64,000 nt of DNA. Origin: Molossus alvarezi. Its lineage: Eukaryota > Chordata > Mammalia > Chiroptera > Molossidae. A program made the position numbers and the translations under genes. The DNA is taken from contig CM073894.1 of NCBI GenBank assembly GCA_037176705.1, positions 29,714,501-29,778,500 of the forward strand, in the 5' to 3' direction. Of the stretch, positions 48,401-59,390 are shown one piece after another (position 1 is the first letter of the stretch; every line of letters begins with the position of its first letter). The notes below the pieces were generated by a model. It was not told the DNA's origin. It was given only the letters and a program-made list of their open reading frames with translations, and did not search any database.

Positions 48401-49531
48401 TGTTATCTGTGAACAAAATAGATAAAAAATAAAACAAAAACAAACATGAAGTTTTTTAGTTTTCTTTTTACGTGTATCTGAGAAATAGATACTATATTTA
48501 ACCCACCACGTTCTAAACATGCAGATTCCTGGTATACAAATTGTGATGACTCCTGGACTTGTCCTTTTAAAATAGCTTTAAATTGCGGCAGTATTAGAAT
48601 GTTTACTAACCAAAATGACAACATTTTAAAAGAGTTTAGTTTATAATTCTATGCCTTCCTTTTATGTGATCTTTTTTTTTCTCTAGAAATTATTCCTTCC
48701 TAAAAGCTTAGATAAAACTTTTAATTGTGTTTTCTTTGTTTCATATAATATATAATTTGTAAAACTTTCCCTCTGTTTTTGCATAGTTTGGAGTTCTCTC
48801 TAGGAACTTTGTGTGACCTAGAATTTCTTCCAGGTATTGTGAAATTGTGAGTAACCAAGGTTGTAAGTGCTCAGTGTGTTTGGTATAGTTCACTGAGTTT
48901 CTCTCCTCAGGTAAAAGCTCTTGCTCTTGATCTGACAGTTTGATAAGCTTCACACTTAGTCGGACCTGAGGTGAGTTTGAGCAAAAGCAGACTGTTTTGG
49001 TTAAAATAATCAGTGTACCCTGTTCTACCTGGACCTCTGGGAGAATTGCCCAGAGAGTCTCCAACATTTCATTGAGAAGGCAGAGTCGATGAAACTGTCA
49101 GTTTCTTTGAAGGCCAATTTGACTTTTCCATGGTTCTAACATTTTATTTATTTATTAAGAAATTAACTCTAGTCTTCTAGCATGACATTTTGTGCTAGTT
49201 TTATTTTAAAAAGCATCTTTTCTGAAAGGATTCTTTCCCTTAAAAAGAATTTTTGATTATGGTTTAATTGTAATTGATTAAAACTGTAAGTATACCCATT
49301 TTCATTAGTGTCTAAGCCAAAGTGTTCTATATATTTTGTCAGCAATAAGAAATTAAAATACTTATCCCAGATAGAGGCAGTAAATATCTGACCAAGAGTT
49401 AAAAAATAGTAATTATCTGAATAGTAATTACCGTCAGTGATGCTAAACTACCTGAAAATAATTCATTGTCTCAACCAAAAGTAAATTATAAGCTAACTCA
49501 TGGTAGATCCTTGTTTCCATGGACCACAGTA
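48401..49531. other. Unique AT-rich stretch
   Basis: Nothing recognised. Confidence 0.5.
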
Positions 49532-49740
49532 TTTAAAAGCAGAAACTCTGGAGGCAGAACAGTCTGGATCACATCTGCCATTGCCCTCAACTGGTCATGT
49601 GATACCAAAATACTTATTTCAGCTCTTAACTACCTCAGTTTCTCATCTATAACACATTAGACTTATACCTACTTCACAGAGGAATTATTTAGCACAGTAC
49701 TTGATTCAAATCAGAGTTCATTAAATGCCAGATCTTATAA
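49532..49740 (+). mobile_element. MIR SINE, sense, near full length
   Basis: AGAAACTCTGGAGGCAGAAC, GGATCACATCTGCCATTGCC, AACTACCTCAGTTTCTCATC, TATACCTACTTCACAGAGGA and GCACAGTACTTGATTCAAAT match MIR in order. Confidence 0.85.
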
Positions 49741-49915
49741 CTATATTGATTTTATTTTGCATCATCATCTAAATTTATTTCACTGTTTAAAAATCTTTTG
49801 TCACAAAAGTGTTTTGTCCATCCAATCACTTAAGAACGTGGTGGCCAATACAACTGACTATTTTGATATATTATGAGTTAAACATAAAATGACTTCTCAT
49901 TCTACAATCGAAATT

Positions 49916-50253
49916 TGCTATTGTCTAAATGTTTGTGTCCTCCCCACCCCCCATTCATGCTCAATGTGATGGTATTGGGAGGTGGGACTTTTGGAAAATG
50001 ATTACATTATGAGAGTGGACCCTGCATGAATGGAATTAGTTCCCTCATAAAAAGGGCCTCCCAGAATTCCCTAGCTTTTGCCCTGTGAGAACACAATGAG
50101 ACGTCTGTGACCCAGAAGAGGGCCCTCACCTGACCATTCCAGCACCTTGATTTCAGACTTTGAACTTCCAGAAATGTGAGGAATAAGTTTCTGTTGTTCA
50201 TAAATGACCTAGCCTATGGTATTTTGTTATGTCAGCACAAGTGGGCTAAGACA
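49916..50253 (+). mobile_element. ERVL-MaLR-type solo LTR
   Basis: Ordered signatures of a MaLR-class LTR: CTAAATGTTTGTGTCCTCCC, AATGTGATGGTATTGGGAGG, ATTATGAGAGTGGACCCTGC, AAAAAGGGCCTCCCAGAATT, CACCTTGATTTCAGACTTTG, AATAAGTTTCTGTTGTTC and a terminal GTGGGCTAAGACA. No internal retroviral sequence adjoins it, so it is a solo LTR. A clear 5-bp duplication was not found. Confidence 0.82.
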
Positions 50254-50405
50254 GAAGTAATCCCTACTAACATATTTGCAATTTTTATTTTATTTTTCTA
50301 TGAATGTATTATGTACTTACTGCTTGAAAAGTGAAACTTATAATATGTATCTGGCTTTTAGTTTTCAGACTTGTGTTGTGAGAAATGTTCCTTTAAAAAA
50401 AGTAC

Positions 50406-50609
50406 GTTTTTACTGATTTTTTAGAGAGAAAGGAAGGGAGAGAGAGATAGAAACATCTATGGGAGGGAGAAACATTAATCGGCTGCCTCCTGCACGCCCC
50501 ATACCAGGGATCGAGCCCGCAACCCAGTCGTGTGCCATCACCGGGGATCCAACTGGGATCTCTCAGTCCATGGGATGATGCTCAATCCATTGAGCCACAC
50601 CAGCCAGGC
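50406..50609 (-). mobile_element. Ves-type SINE, GCAGGAGGCAGCC form
   Basis: TTTTTACTGATTTTTTAGAG, GA-rich centre, GGCTGCCTCCTGCACGCCCC, GGGATCGAGCCCGCAACCC and a terminal CATTGAGCCACACCAGCCAGG. It contains an additional ATCACCGGGGATCCAACTGG stretch near the B box, possibly a partial internal duplication. Confidence 0.92.
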
Positions 50610-50844
50610 AAAAGAACTGTTTCTTTAGATGGTCTTCAAAAACACAATTTTAAGTGACTAAGTAATATTCTATTATACAGAATAATAAGAATATAACTTA
50701 TTTAAATATTCCCCTATTGTTGAATATTTAGGTTGCTTGAGTTTTCATTCATTATAACAGTTTCATGAACATCCATCTATATATGTATTTAAAAGTATTA
50801 TAGATACATTCAAATATATAAATATTTTAAAGGAATTTTGCATA

Positions 50845-51094
50845 CAGTTAGCCCTTGAACAGGGATTTGAATTGTGTGGGTCAACTTATATGTGGATTTT
50901 TTTCAATAAATATACAGTCGGCATTTTGTGTCCCTGGGTTTTGCTTCTGTGAATTTAACCAAACACAGGTCAAAAACAGTCATTTCCATTGGCGGTTAGG
51001 AATCCCCATCTGAGGATGGCTGATCGAAGTTATTCAAGAATTTTTGACTGCAGAGGGGTTGATTGCCCCTATTGAATTGTTCAAGGGTCAACAA
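50845..51094 (+). mobile_element. Tigger-like (pogo/Tc1) DNA transposon, non-autonomous
   Basis: Left end CAGTTAGCCCTTGAACAGGG and right end ATTGTTCAAGGGTCAAC form terminal inverted repeats, with a TA before the left end. The interior has TTCAATAAATATACAGTCGG, AAACACAGGTCAAAAACAGT and TGGCGGTTAGGAATCCCCAT, typical of Tigger-derived MITEs. No transposase remains. Confidence 0.82.
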
Positions 51095-51180
51095 CATTCT
51101 AAGTGCTTTCCTGAAAATTTGTGCAATTTACCTGCCCGTCAGTCTTGTTTCATAGATTTGTGAACCCCAAATCAAGACTA

Positions 51181-51660
51181 TCTTTTCTATTTTGACCTGT
51201 TACCCCTACATGAGAAATGGGCAATTTCTTGCCATTTTTCCCTGTAGTTAACATACATACAAAATCTGTCCTAGCTTATTATGACAGGTAGCTGCATATC
51301 TTGAATCATATTGAAGTTTCAGTCGTTGAAATTAATTTCTGAAGCAATGTTAAAAAATAACAGAAAATGAAAGGGATTAAAAAGAATTATGTCATTGGAT
51401 ATATGAACTATATGGATTTAAATATGGCTAATTATTACAAAGAACAGAAAATCCAGGCAAAAATTATTTGTATTTTCTGCCCTCACTTCAAAAGCAAGAG
51501 GCAACTAAAATGAGTAACTGATCATTATCCCAATACTTGGTCCTTCATGTGAGCATTTCTTCTTTGAATCATTACCACCAATGACCTTTTCAGCTAAAAT
51601 AGTTTACTGGACATCAGGTGTAATGTGGCCTGAGCTAGGATTAGTTCGTTAATTAATTTC
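51181..51660. other. Unique non-coding stretch
   Basis: Nothing recognised. Confidence 0.5.
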
Positions 51661-51663
51661 TTT

Positions 51664-52080
51664 CACACATTCTTTATTTATTGAAGACCAATTGCGTGTT
51701 GAGCCCCATTTTAAACACATCAGTGAGTCAAAAAAATGAAAACCCTTGACTTCTTGGAACCTATATGTCAGTGGGGGAAGACGTTAATAACACAAGAAAT
51801 TCATTTGATAACACATTTGGAATTAATTAGTACAACAGAGTGAAATAAGGCAGGGGAGGGAATAGCTTGGGTAGGAGTAAAAGCCAACATTTAAGAATGG
51901 TTAGTCAGGTAAGACCTCTCTGACCAGATGACTTCTGAGTCAAAGATGAAGGAGGTGAAAAAAATGAGCGATGCAGAACCCTTGGGGGTGCAGGCATATC
52001 TAGTCTAATTTGGAAAGAGGGTCCAAGAAATCGGAAAGATTACAGATCCTAAGGGAAGAAAGCTGCATGCATGATTAGCT
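51664..52080 (-). mobile_element. L2 LINE, antisense
   Basis: TCTTTATTTATTGAAGACC, CTTGACTTCTTGGAACCTAT, TAAGACCTCTCTGACCAGAT, GACTTCTGAGTCAAAGATGA and GAACCCTTGGGGGTGCAGGC are the antisense L2 3' region in order. Confidence 0.72.
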
Positions 52081-53098
52081 TGGCCCATGAGCCACTGAAG
52101 AGGAGGAGAAGAAAGATCTTATAAGTGGCTCATATTTAAATCTGCTTCTGGATATGGCTAGAAAGATCTTTGTTGCCCAAGCAACACTGAGTTAGCATCA
52201 AGTATATCATAATAGGGGAAGACCCATCTCCTGTCCTCTACAGACATCAGAACAGAAAGAACTATGCCAGGAGAGCTGGAGAAGCTAAATTGTCAGAGTG
52301 GAAAGAATCCTAAGTTAGAGACCAAACAAGGCAGAGCACGGTAGACATGAAAAGAATGGAGTACACAGGAGATGCCTCTCGGGAAGTCCCAGGAATATGT
52401 GAGGGCTTTATAGGAGGGAGAGCTCTGGCACAGTAATTTATGTATGAAATTTATTCTAAGGTAATTTGTCCACACAGGCAAACATGTAGAATACTGGATA
52501 ATTTCTTAGCATTTTTTTTCAGTGTTGAACCAAAGTCATCCAACAGAAAGACATTTTCATTATTGTTTCTTTCCTTTGCCCAGTGACTTTGAAGACCAGC
52601 TCATCAAGTTGGTAGCAGGAAGGATCGACAGTAAAAGCCAGAATAAATCACCGTAGTGGGAAAGTGTGACCAACACCACAAATCTGTAGTTTAACAAACT
52701 CACCTAGAAAAACTGAATGTGAATGACTACAACGCTTACATATTGTTATTTTTCCTTGGTTATTTCAAGGTCAGGTCAGCAAGAGAGCCTTCCATCGGAG
52801 ATGCAGGATTTTCTTATTCACAGCTCAGCAAGCAGCGTGAGCAGCGGAACATCTGGTAGCCTAAACCCTGCATTCTTGCTTAGCTAGCCCACGGGATTCT
52901 ACCCGCCTGTAGGTATGCAGTTAGTTTGTGGTATAGGATAGAAATCCTACACTTAGAGAATCTGAAAGTTTCATACTGGGCAACCAGCTTGCTGGCCCCT
53001 TGCTCGAGAGGGAGTCTATCTTCATGACTGTTCACTATACGAATATCCTCGCCCAGATGGTGGAAGAAAGGAAGTCAGTGCTTCTGCATGCAAGATAA
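52081..53098. other. Unique non-coding stretch
   Basis: Nothing recognised. Confidence 0.5.
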
Positions 53099-53107
53099 GC
53101 AGAATAT

Positions 53108-53352
53108 TGCCCTGGCCAGTTTTTCTCAGTGGTTAGAGCATCAGCCCACGAACCAATGAGTTGAGGGTTTGATTCTGGTCAAGGGCATGTACCTCGGTTG
53201 TGGTTTGTCCCCGGCTCTGGTCGGGTGGTGTAGGAGGCAACCAGTCGATGAGTCCCTTCCGCATCGATGTCTCTCTCTCTCTCCCTTCCTCCCACTATAT
53301 CTGATGATAAACAAGAAAAATATCCTTGGGTGAGGATTTAAAAAAAAAAAAA
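53108..53352 (+). mobile_element. Ves-type SINE (GTGAGGAT-tail form) with TSD
   Basis: TTGCCCTGGCCAGTTTTTCT head, GGGTTTGATTCTGGTCAAGG B box, GTAGGAGGCAACCAGTCGAT, CT-rich segment, ATATCCTTGGGTGAGGATTT and an A-run. Target duplication GCAGAATAT at 53099-53107 and 53358-53366. Confidence 0.95.
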
Positions 53353-53366
53353 GTTATGCAGAATAT

Positions 53367-54114
53367 GGAAGACCTACCGAGAACTGTCTCTCAACATCAT
53401 TCACAATCGGTTTTAAGGAAATAAGCCCCAAAGTGAACAACAAGCCTAAAACTTTCTGCTTTTTGAATTATATCTGGAAAAACTCTGCCACAGTGAATAC
53501 AGTCTCAAGTTGCTATGACCTTAGGACTGTTAGCCACATCATCTGTGGGCAGTGTGGCCTTTTCTTTTGTGCTACTGAAAAACATTCCTGTGGGCATATA
53601 CCTCCTGTGTTCTTTAGCCACAGTGGCTGTAGGTAAATAACCTGTAAAGAGTGGCTCCTCACTCACCATTTTCTTTCAGCTGTTCTGTCTCATGTTCTGC
53701 AGGAGTAATGGCGTTTGGTCCTAAATGGGTAGATCCAGCTATCTGGTTACTTAAGGTCCTGGGGTGAAGTCTGAGATGGAGAGGAGATGAGTCTGACACA
53801 AGGGCCGGAGCATAAACCATAACTCCATTAAGTTCTCTTTTCATATTGAATAGGCCATGAAATTGTATTACCTGTCCCTACAATGAAAAGAAAGATCAAT
53901 ATATATGGTTCCTTCATGTAATGAATGTCCTTCTCTATCCACCCTGCTGTCCTTCCTCTCAGCAGTTTACATTAGCATGACAAGAACATTACAACGTGGG
54001 ATGAGCCTATGTCTTTAGAAGGTGATTTCTCATATCGGTCAGTGAATATAGTTTTTAAACCAGCATTTGTCATTATGTCCTAGGATGTCTGGGAATTTTG
54101 GGTGAATGTGGGTT
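53367..54114. other. Unique non-coding stretch
   Basis: Nothing recognised. Confidence 0.5.
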
Positions 54115-54310
54115 GTGTAATAGAAAAGTGCTAGACCTGAAATTCACTTCGGCTCCATGCAAATTAGTTATGCAGTCTTGATTAAGCCACGTAAATCTCT
54201 TATTTTCAGATGTTGATATTTCAAATGGGGAAAATAATCTCTGTTTTGTTCTCCTCACAGGTTCATAATGATGATTAAAATTAACAATGTACTATATGCG
54301 TATGAAGGTG
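54115..54310 (+). mobile_element. MIR SINE (MIR3-like), sense
   Basis: TGTGTAATAGAAAAGTGCTA, TCACTTCGGCTCCATGCAAA, AAGCCACGTAAATCTCTTAT, TCAAATGGGGAAAATAATCT and ATAATGATGATTAAAATTAA follow MIR in order. Confidence 0.78.
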
Positions 54311-55205
54311 CTTGGGTCTGATATAATTGTAAAATAGTCTTGCAATTATGGTAATATTCAAAGTAAAGTAGAATCTTTTCACAATATTGACACTGAGGAA
54401 CAGGATTAATATTTCCTTGGTTTCAGTTTTTTGCACCATAGGGAGCATAATATGATTGATAAAAGACAAAATCCACGTATTAATAAATGACATTCTAGAA
54501 TATGTTAGGGCAATCTAAGTAACAACTTTCTGACATTGTTCTCACTTTTCACTAATATGTTTTTCTTAGTTGTACATTCCCAATATAACCAAGGGATAAC
54601 CATGTAGTGTATTCAAACTTCCTGGAGTATGTTCTATGTTCTCTTTATCTCAACCTTTGGTGGTAACATCACCCTCAACTTATGACTTAATCATAATACT
54701 AATACTTTTTCTTTCTGACAACTGGAAAATTAAATAGGAATCAGCAAATATACTTGGGATGGGTAGTAGAAAAAAGGCTTTGTCTCTACATGTTACTATT
54801 TATGTAAGCTGTGACTTTCAAGCAACCTATAAAATATCTGCTTTTGTTTTAAATTTGAAAATAAAACATGGGTCCACAGTGATTTCCTGGATGTTAGCCA
54901 CCAACACTGGGAGTCAATTCCCACAAGTACTGACTTTTTAAAGTACATGTTCACTTACCACTAACTTCTGTAAGCTCTCATCTTGAAACTAGTGATGACT
55001 GACACAGAACTATCTCTAGGATCAAAACTGAAAGCAGCTAGGTGCCGTGGCTGTGTCGCTAAGAATATAAAATCTTCCTGAATTGAATAATATTGAGGTT
55101 GCTGAGATTTGGTTCATTGAACAGTTGGGTGAAATACCTATCATAGTTCAATAGTTCAGATATGACTGCACACTTGGAATATCTTTTAGCAACCAAATAG
55201 GTGCG

Positions 55206-55206
<1 letters not shown>
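54311..55206. other. Unique AT-rich stretch
   Basis: Nothing recognised. Confidence 0.5.

Positions 55207-55238
<32 letters not shown>
55207..55238. repeat. (GT)n microsatellite
   Basis: About 16 GT units. Confidence 0.95.
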
Positions 55239-55239
<1 letters not shown>

Positions 55240-55578
55240 GAGAGCTACTCAGTGTGGTTAGTTTAAACCTCAGGTGTTACTTCTTTCCTTGAATACCAAG
55301 AACCAGTGGTCTCACTGTAGTGGTAGCTAAATCAGAGGGAACAAGAGAGTGATGTAGAAGATAAAAGGAAGCTGAATGAAGGAGTCGGGCTGAGTCCTGT
55401 TTCCTGGATGAACTTAGGTCAGTGAAAAGCGTTCCAGAATATCTGCCTGCTAATACCCACTTGCACAGGTATGAGTCACCTTCTTGGACATGATCTAATG
55501 CTGAGACCAAGTATTCTTGAGGTCACCAACTTTCCTGAGCAATGAAAACTCATGATGGTATATGTCAATAGTTTAAAT
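55239..55578. other. Unique non-coding stretch
   Basis: Nothing recognised. Confidence 0.5.
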
Positions 55579-55755
55579 CGGTGGCTCTTACATTTTAGCA
55601 TGCATCAGAAACATCTAGAGAATCTTTAAAACACAGATTGCCTTGACCCATCCCAAGAGTTTCTGCTCCGAAGGTTGGGGCCAGAGCCTCAGAATTTGTA
55701 TTTTTTAACAAGTTCCCAGGTGAGGCAGATAATGCTGGCACTTCCTCATCCACCG
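55579..55755. mobile_element. MER5A-type hAT-Charlie MITE
   Basis: TAGCATGCATCAGAAACATC, TTTAAAACACAGATTGCCTT, AAGAGTTTCTGCTCCGAAGG, GAGCCTCAGAATTTGTATTT and TTAACAAGTTCCCAGGTGAG match MER5A in order. Terminal repeats are degraded. The element is quasi-palindromic, so strand is left open. Confidence 0.82.
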
Positions 55756-56214
55756 GAACTACCCTATTTCCATACATATGCTTTATAATAATCTAGTCAA
55801 AATCCATATTCAAATCACTATGAGTGAGCTCCCACCCCTCAAATAATAAATGCCCATGAAGTCAAGTAAAGCGTTTGAAAGTGATATGTGAGGAGTCATG
55901 GAAAGTAAGTGCATGCTCAGAGATGCTGCTCTTTTTATTTGGTAAACTGACTGGCTCATTTTGAAATGAGGTGAATTCTAGTGCTTGTGGCAGAAACTAT
56001 GAAACACAAGGTCCTTTAATCACAAAAATGATGGCAACTCATCCCTAGATGTTCGTCTCTTAAGTATTGTGGCATTGGGAAGACTCAGAGGAGGACTTAG
56101 AAGGATCCTGGAGGAATAAGTGGAAAACCCGGATGCCAAGGAGCTGCATATTCCCTCTCGCTCTGTAATAGACTCCAGAACTTCTTATTGAATCATTTAC
56201 TCATCAAATCATAC
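55756..56214. other. Unique non-coding stretch
   Basis: Nothing recognised. Confidence 0.5.
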
Positions 56215-57027
56215 ATCAAGTGGTTGTTGATTGCCTATTAAATGCCAGGAATTGACCTAGATGCAGGGATCACAATTGGTAACAAGATAGACATCATTTT
56301 AGCTTTCCTGGGGCTTACCTCTTAGTGAGGGTAGGAGGAAGGGAACAGGAGGGAGGAAGAGAGACAGAACATAAGCCAAGAAATACCGAAATCCATAAAA
56401 ATATCACATAGCAATAACTGAAATGCAGAGAAATAAAACAGTGATTTGATAGCAAGTGACAGGTTACAGAGTGGCTATTTTGGGTCAGGTGGTCAGGGAA
56501 GGTCATTCTGAGATGACATTTAAGCTGTGATTTGAATGACAGAAAGGAGCCAGCCATGTGAAGGATCAAGGGCAGGAGCCTTCCAAGCAGAGAGAGCTGC
56601 AAGTGTAAAAAGCCTCAAGGTGGGAGAGTGCCGGGCAAGGTTAAGGAATGAAAGATCAGTGTGACTGGAGCATCAGCGGCCAGAGAGTGAGCGATACTAA
56701 ATTAGGCTGAAGGAGAGACAGGGGCCACTTTGAGAGTCATTGATGAGATTGAGCTGGAGGTGTGGTTAAAACACAAACCACTGTGGTGATGTGATGTGAT
56801 CGGTATTATAAGGCTGCAGTGGAGATCCCATCCTGCAGGACAGAGACAAGCTAGAAGCAGGGGAATAGCTGGGAATCTATGATAGTAATACAAGGAAAGA
56901 TAATTGTGGCATTGACCAGGTCTTGTGAGTCAGATTCTGGAGAAAAGTGGTTGAGGAAGCATTACTTTTTGAGTGTGTATGTGGGAATGAGCATTAAGGC
57001 ACCAATAATTACCCCCCAAATCCTTGC

Positions 57028-57175
57028 TATTCAATAATGCTGTTGGAGAAGCGGCAGCACCATATCATTTGGAACTTGTAAAAATGTAGAACTGTGAGCC
57101 TTCACTCAGACTCAGCGCTGAAGACCATCCTGCTCCCAGTGATTCACATGCACGCTCACGTTTGAGAAGCCCTGT
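57028..57175. mobile_element. MER5A-type hAT MITE inside the L2
   Basis: GGCAGCACCATATCATTTGG, AACTTGTAAAAATGTAGAAC, CCCAGTGATTCACATGCACG and CTCACGTTTGAGAAGCCCTG match a MER5A end to end. Confidence 0.75.
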
Positions 57176-57504
57176 GCTAGATGATTGTCTTGATCTCCAA
57201 AGGAGAATAGTGCTACTTATCAAGATGAACCCTCAGCCAGGAGTCAGATGGGGTGGGGATAGTGAATCAAAAATTTCCTTTTAAGCCTATTGATTTATTT
57301 GACATATAACTGGAGACCTCAAGTAACAGTTGGTTAGATGAGCTTGGATTTCTGAGGAATGGTGAGGCTAGGGATAAAGATGTGGGATTCTTTAGCATTT
57401 GAATGGTGCTCACTATTCAATGAATGAATGAAGGGCTCCTAGATAGAGCAGAGGGCCAGGAATGAATGAGGCACAAGGTTCAGAAGTCTTAGGGCTGCAT
57501 ACAC

Positions 57505-57762
57505 TTTTTTTTTTTTTTAAATTCTCACCCAAGGACATTTATTTTGCCTTTATCTTCAGACAGAATGGGAGGGGGAGAGGGGGAAAGAGAGAGAGAAACA
57601 TTGAGATGAGAGAGACACATCAACCAATCGCACCCACAGGACCCCAATCGGGGCCAGAGACAAACTGCAACCGAGGGAGGTACGTGCCCTTAGTGGGAAC
57701 TGAACCCAGGACTCTCTGGTCCACAGGCCGACGCTCTAACCACTGAGCAACCTGTCCAGGGC
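57505..57762 (-). mobile_element. Ves-type SINE inside L1 (first)
   Basis: T-run, AAATTCTCACCCAAGGACAT, GAAACATTGAGATGAGAGAG, GCCGACGCTCTAACCACTGA and a terminal GCAACCTGTCCAGGG. Approximate TSD CATACACTTTT versus CATATACTCTTT lies in the L1 sequence, as expected for insertion into it. Confidence 0.94.
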
Positions 57763-57857
57763 CATATACTCTTTCTGATTGGAGTTTCAGGCTTCTTGGA
57801 ATATATTTTGAGAAATGGAATCACTCGGTCAAATGGCAGTTACATTTTTAATTTTTT

Positions 57858-58112
57858 TTCTATAAATCCTCACCTGAGGATATTTTTCCATTGATTTTTT
57901 AGATAGAGTGGAAGGAAAGGAAAGGGAGAGAGAGAAAGAAATATTAATGTGAGAGAAACACATTGATTGGTTGCCTCATGCATGACCCCAACCAGGGCTG
58001 GGGATCAAACCCCCAACCTAGGTATGTGCCCTTCACCAGGAATCAAACCTACCACCCTTCAGTCTATTTGACGGGCTGATGCTCTAACTGCTGAGCCAAA
58101 ATGGCCAGGGCC
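57858..58112 (-). mobile_element. Ves-type SINE inside L1 (second), perfect TSD
   Basis: AAATCCTCACCTGAGGATAT, GAAATATTAATGTGAGAGAA, TGATTGGTTGCCTCATGCAT, GATGCTCTAACTGCTGAGCC and a terminal AAAATGGCCAGGG. Flanked by CATTTTTAATTTTTT at 57843-57857 and 58113-58127, which is L1 sequence, proving a nested insertion. Confidence 0.95.
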
Positions 58113-59047
58113 CATTTTTAATTTTTTGAGGAAACACCATGTTGTTTTCCATAGTGGCTGCACCAGTCTGCATTCCCACCAGCAGTGCACTAGAGTTCCC
58201 TTTTCTCTACACCCTCACCAACACTTGTTGTTTGATGAGTTGTTGATGGCGGCCATTCTGACAGGTATGAGGTGATACCTCATAGTTGTTTTATTTTGCA
58301 TCTCTCTGATGATTAGTGATGTTGAGCATTTCTTCATATGTCTCTTGGCCATTTGTATGTCCTTTTTGGAGAGGTGTCTATTTAGGTCCTCTGCCCATTT
58401 TTAATTGGGTTTTTTGTCTTCCTTTTGTTGAGTTGTATGAGCACTCTATATATTTTGGAAGTTAACCCCTTATCTGATGTATCATTGGCAACTATGCTCT
58501 CCCATACAGTGCGAAAAAAAAGGAGGGACATATGCAATACTTTCAATAGTAAAGATTTAAAAATAAAAAAAGAAAGAGTCAGCAAAGGAGATTGAACAGA
58601 AGAAAGCCATGACAGCATGGTATCAGAGAAGCCAAGAGAAGAAGTGTTTTAAGAAAAACACCGAGGTGAACTACTCAAAATGGTGCTGATAGTTTGAGTA
58701 AGAGAACAGAGGGTATTGGATTTGACAACATAGAGGTCAGTGATAATTTTGCCCAAAGCACTATCAAAGTGATGGGAATGGTTGCATTTTGGAGTACAGA
58801 GAATTTGAGATGATGGGTTGATGGGTTGAGACAATGCTTACAGATGACTTCAAGTTTCTGTTGGGGTGGGAAGGGATAACAAGGGGAAGGATAATATAGT
58901 TTGTTTATTTCATTTGTGGTCAACAAATGATGATGATTTATTGATTTCTTCTTCTTCCATAGTCAAATTCTCAACTCTCTTTTTCCAGATATGTAAAATA
59001 CAAAGCATACAAGATCCTAGCCATTGCTTTAGAGAAACTCACACTCT

Positions 59048-59050
<3 letters not shown>

Positions 59051-59100
<50 letters not shown>
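59051..59100. repeat. (GA)n microsatellite
   Basis: About 24 uninterrupted GA units. Confidence 0.95.
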
Positions 59101-59101
<1 letters not shown>

Positions 59102-59169
59102 GCATATAAATAATACAATGTCCTGATAGCTCTGCATTAGAATTATAGAGGTTTAAGGCTTGGGAGAGA

Positions 59170-59390
59170 GTTAATATTTTTTGCTTGCATTATGCTATGC
59201 ATATTGAATATATTATTTTATTTAATCCCCACATATTCCTCTGAGGTTATCCCAAATTACTAGTAAGGAAATGGAAAGTCAAGAGGTTCAGGACTTGTTT
59301 TTATGTCAGAACTAATAAATGAAGAAGCTAAAATTTGAATGCAGGTCTGCTCACTCCAGTGCTGTATTTTTGCAATACCATGTTACTTTT
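59170..59390 (-). mobile_element. MIR SINE, antisense
   Basis: ATTATTTTATTTAATCCCCA, CATATTCCTCTGAGGTTATC, AGTAAGGAAATGGAAAGTCA, AGAGGTTCAGGACTTG and TGCAGGTCTGCTCACTCCAG match antisense MIR in order. Confidence 0.82.

Larger units (their letters stand above)
50280..51180 (-). mobile_element. Old L1M LINE, antisense, interrupted
   Basis: CTATTGTTGAATATTTAGGT, AACAGTTTCATGAACATCC and, after an interruption, AAATTTGTGCAATTTACCTG match antisense ancient L1M DNA. A Ves SINE (50406-50609) and a Tigger (50845-51094) are inserted in it. Outer ends are uncertain. Confidence 0.6.
57485..58575 (+). mobile_element. LINE-1, 5'-inverted, carrying two Ves SINEs
   Basis: Antisense ORF2 DNA runs from AGGGCTGCATAC (57491) through CTGATTGGAGTTTCAGGC, TAGTGGCTGCACCAGTCTGC, TCATATGTCTCTTGGCCATT and CCTTATCTGATGTATCATTG to about 58512. 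It then switches to a sense 3' tail, GGAGGGACATATGCAATACT and CAATAGTAAAGATTTAAAAA with an A-rich end. Ves SINEs at 57505-57762 and 57858-58112 split it. No intact frame. Confidence 0.82.
56215..58870 (-). mobile_element. L2 LINE, antisense, interrupted by later insertions
   Basis: Begins with AATGCCAGGAATTGACCTAG and CTTTCCTGGGGCTTACCTCT (L2 3' end reversed), then GGAAGGTCATTCTGAGATGA, AGGAGCCAGCCATGTGAAGG, GAGTGCCGGGCAAGG and GTGTGACTGGAGCATC. After an L1 insertion it resumes at about 58576 with GAGTCAGCAAAGGAGATTGA, AGAAGCCAAGAGAAGAAGTG and TTGGATTTGACAACATAGAG, which are adjacent in the L2 consensus. A MER5A (57028) and an L1 (57485-58575) carrying two Ves SINEs are inserted in it. Confidence 0.82.

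Noticed and set aside
49910..50258. 5-bp target duplication of the MaLR LTR
   Set aside because: The flanks (AAATT/GAAAT versus GAAGT) do not match cleanly and LTR ends are uncertain.
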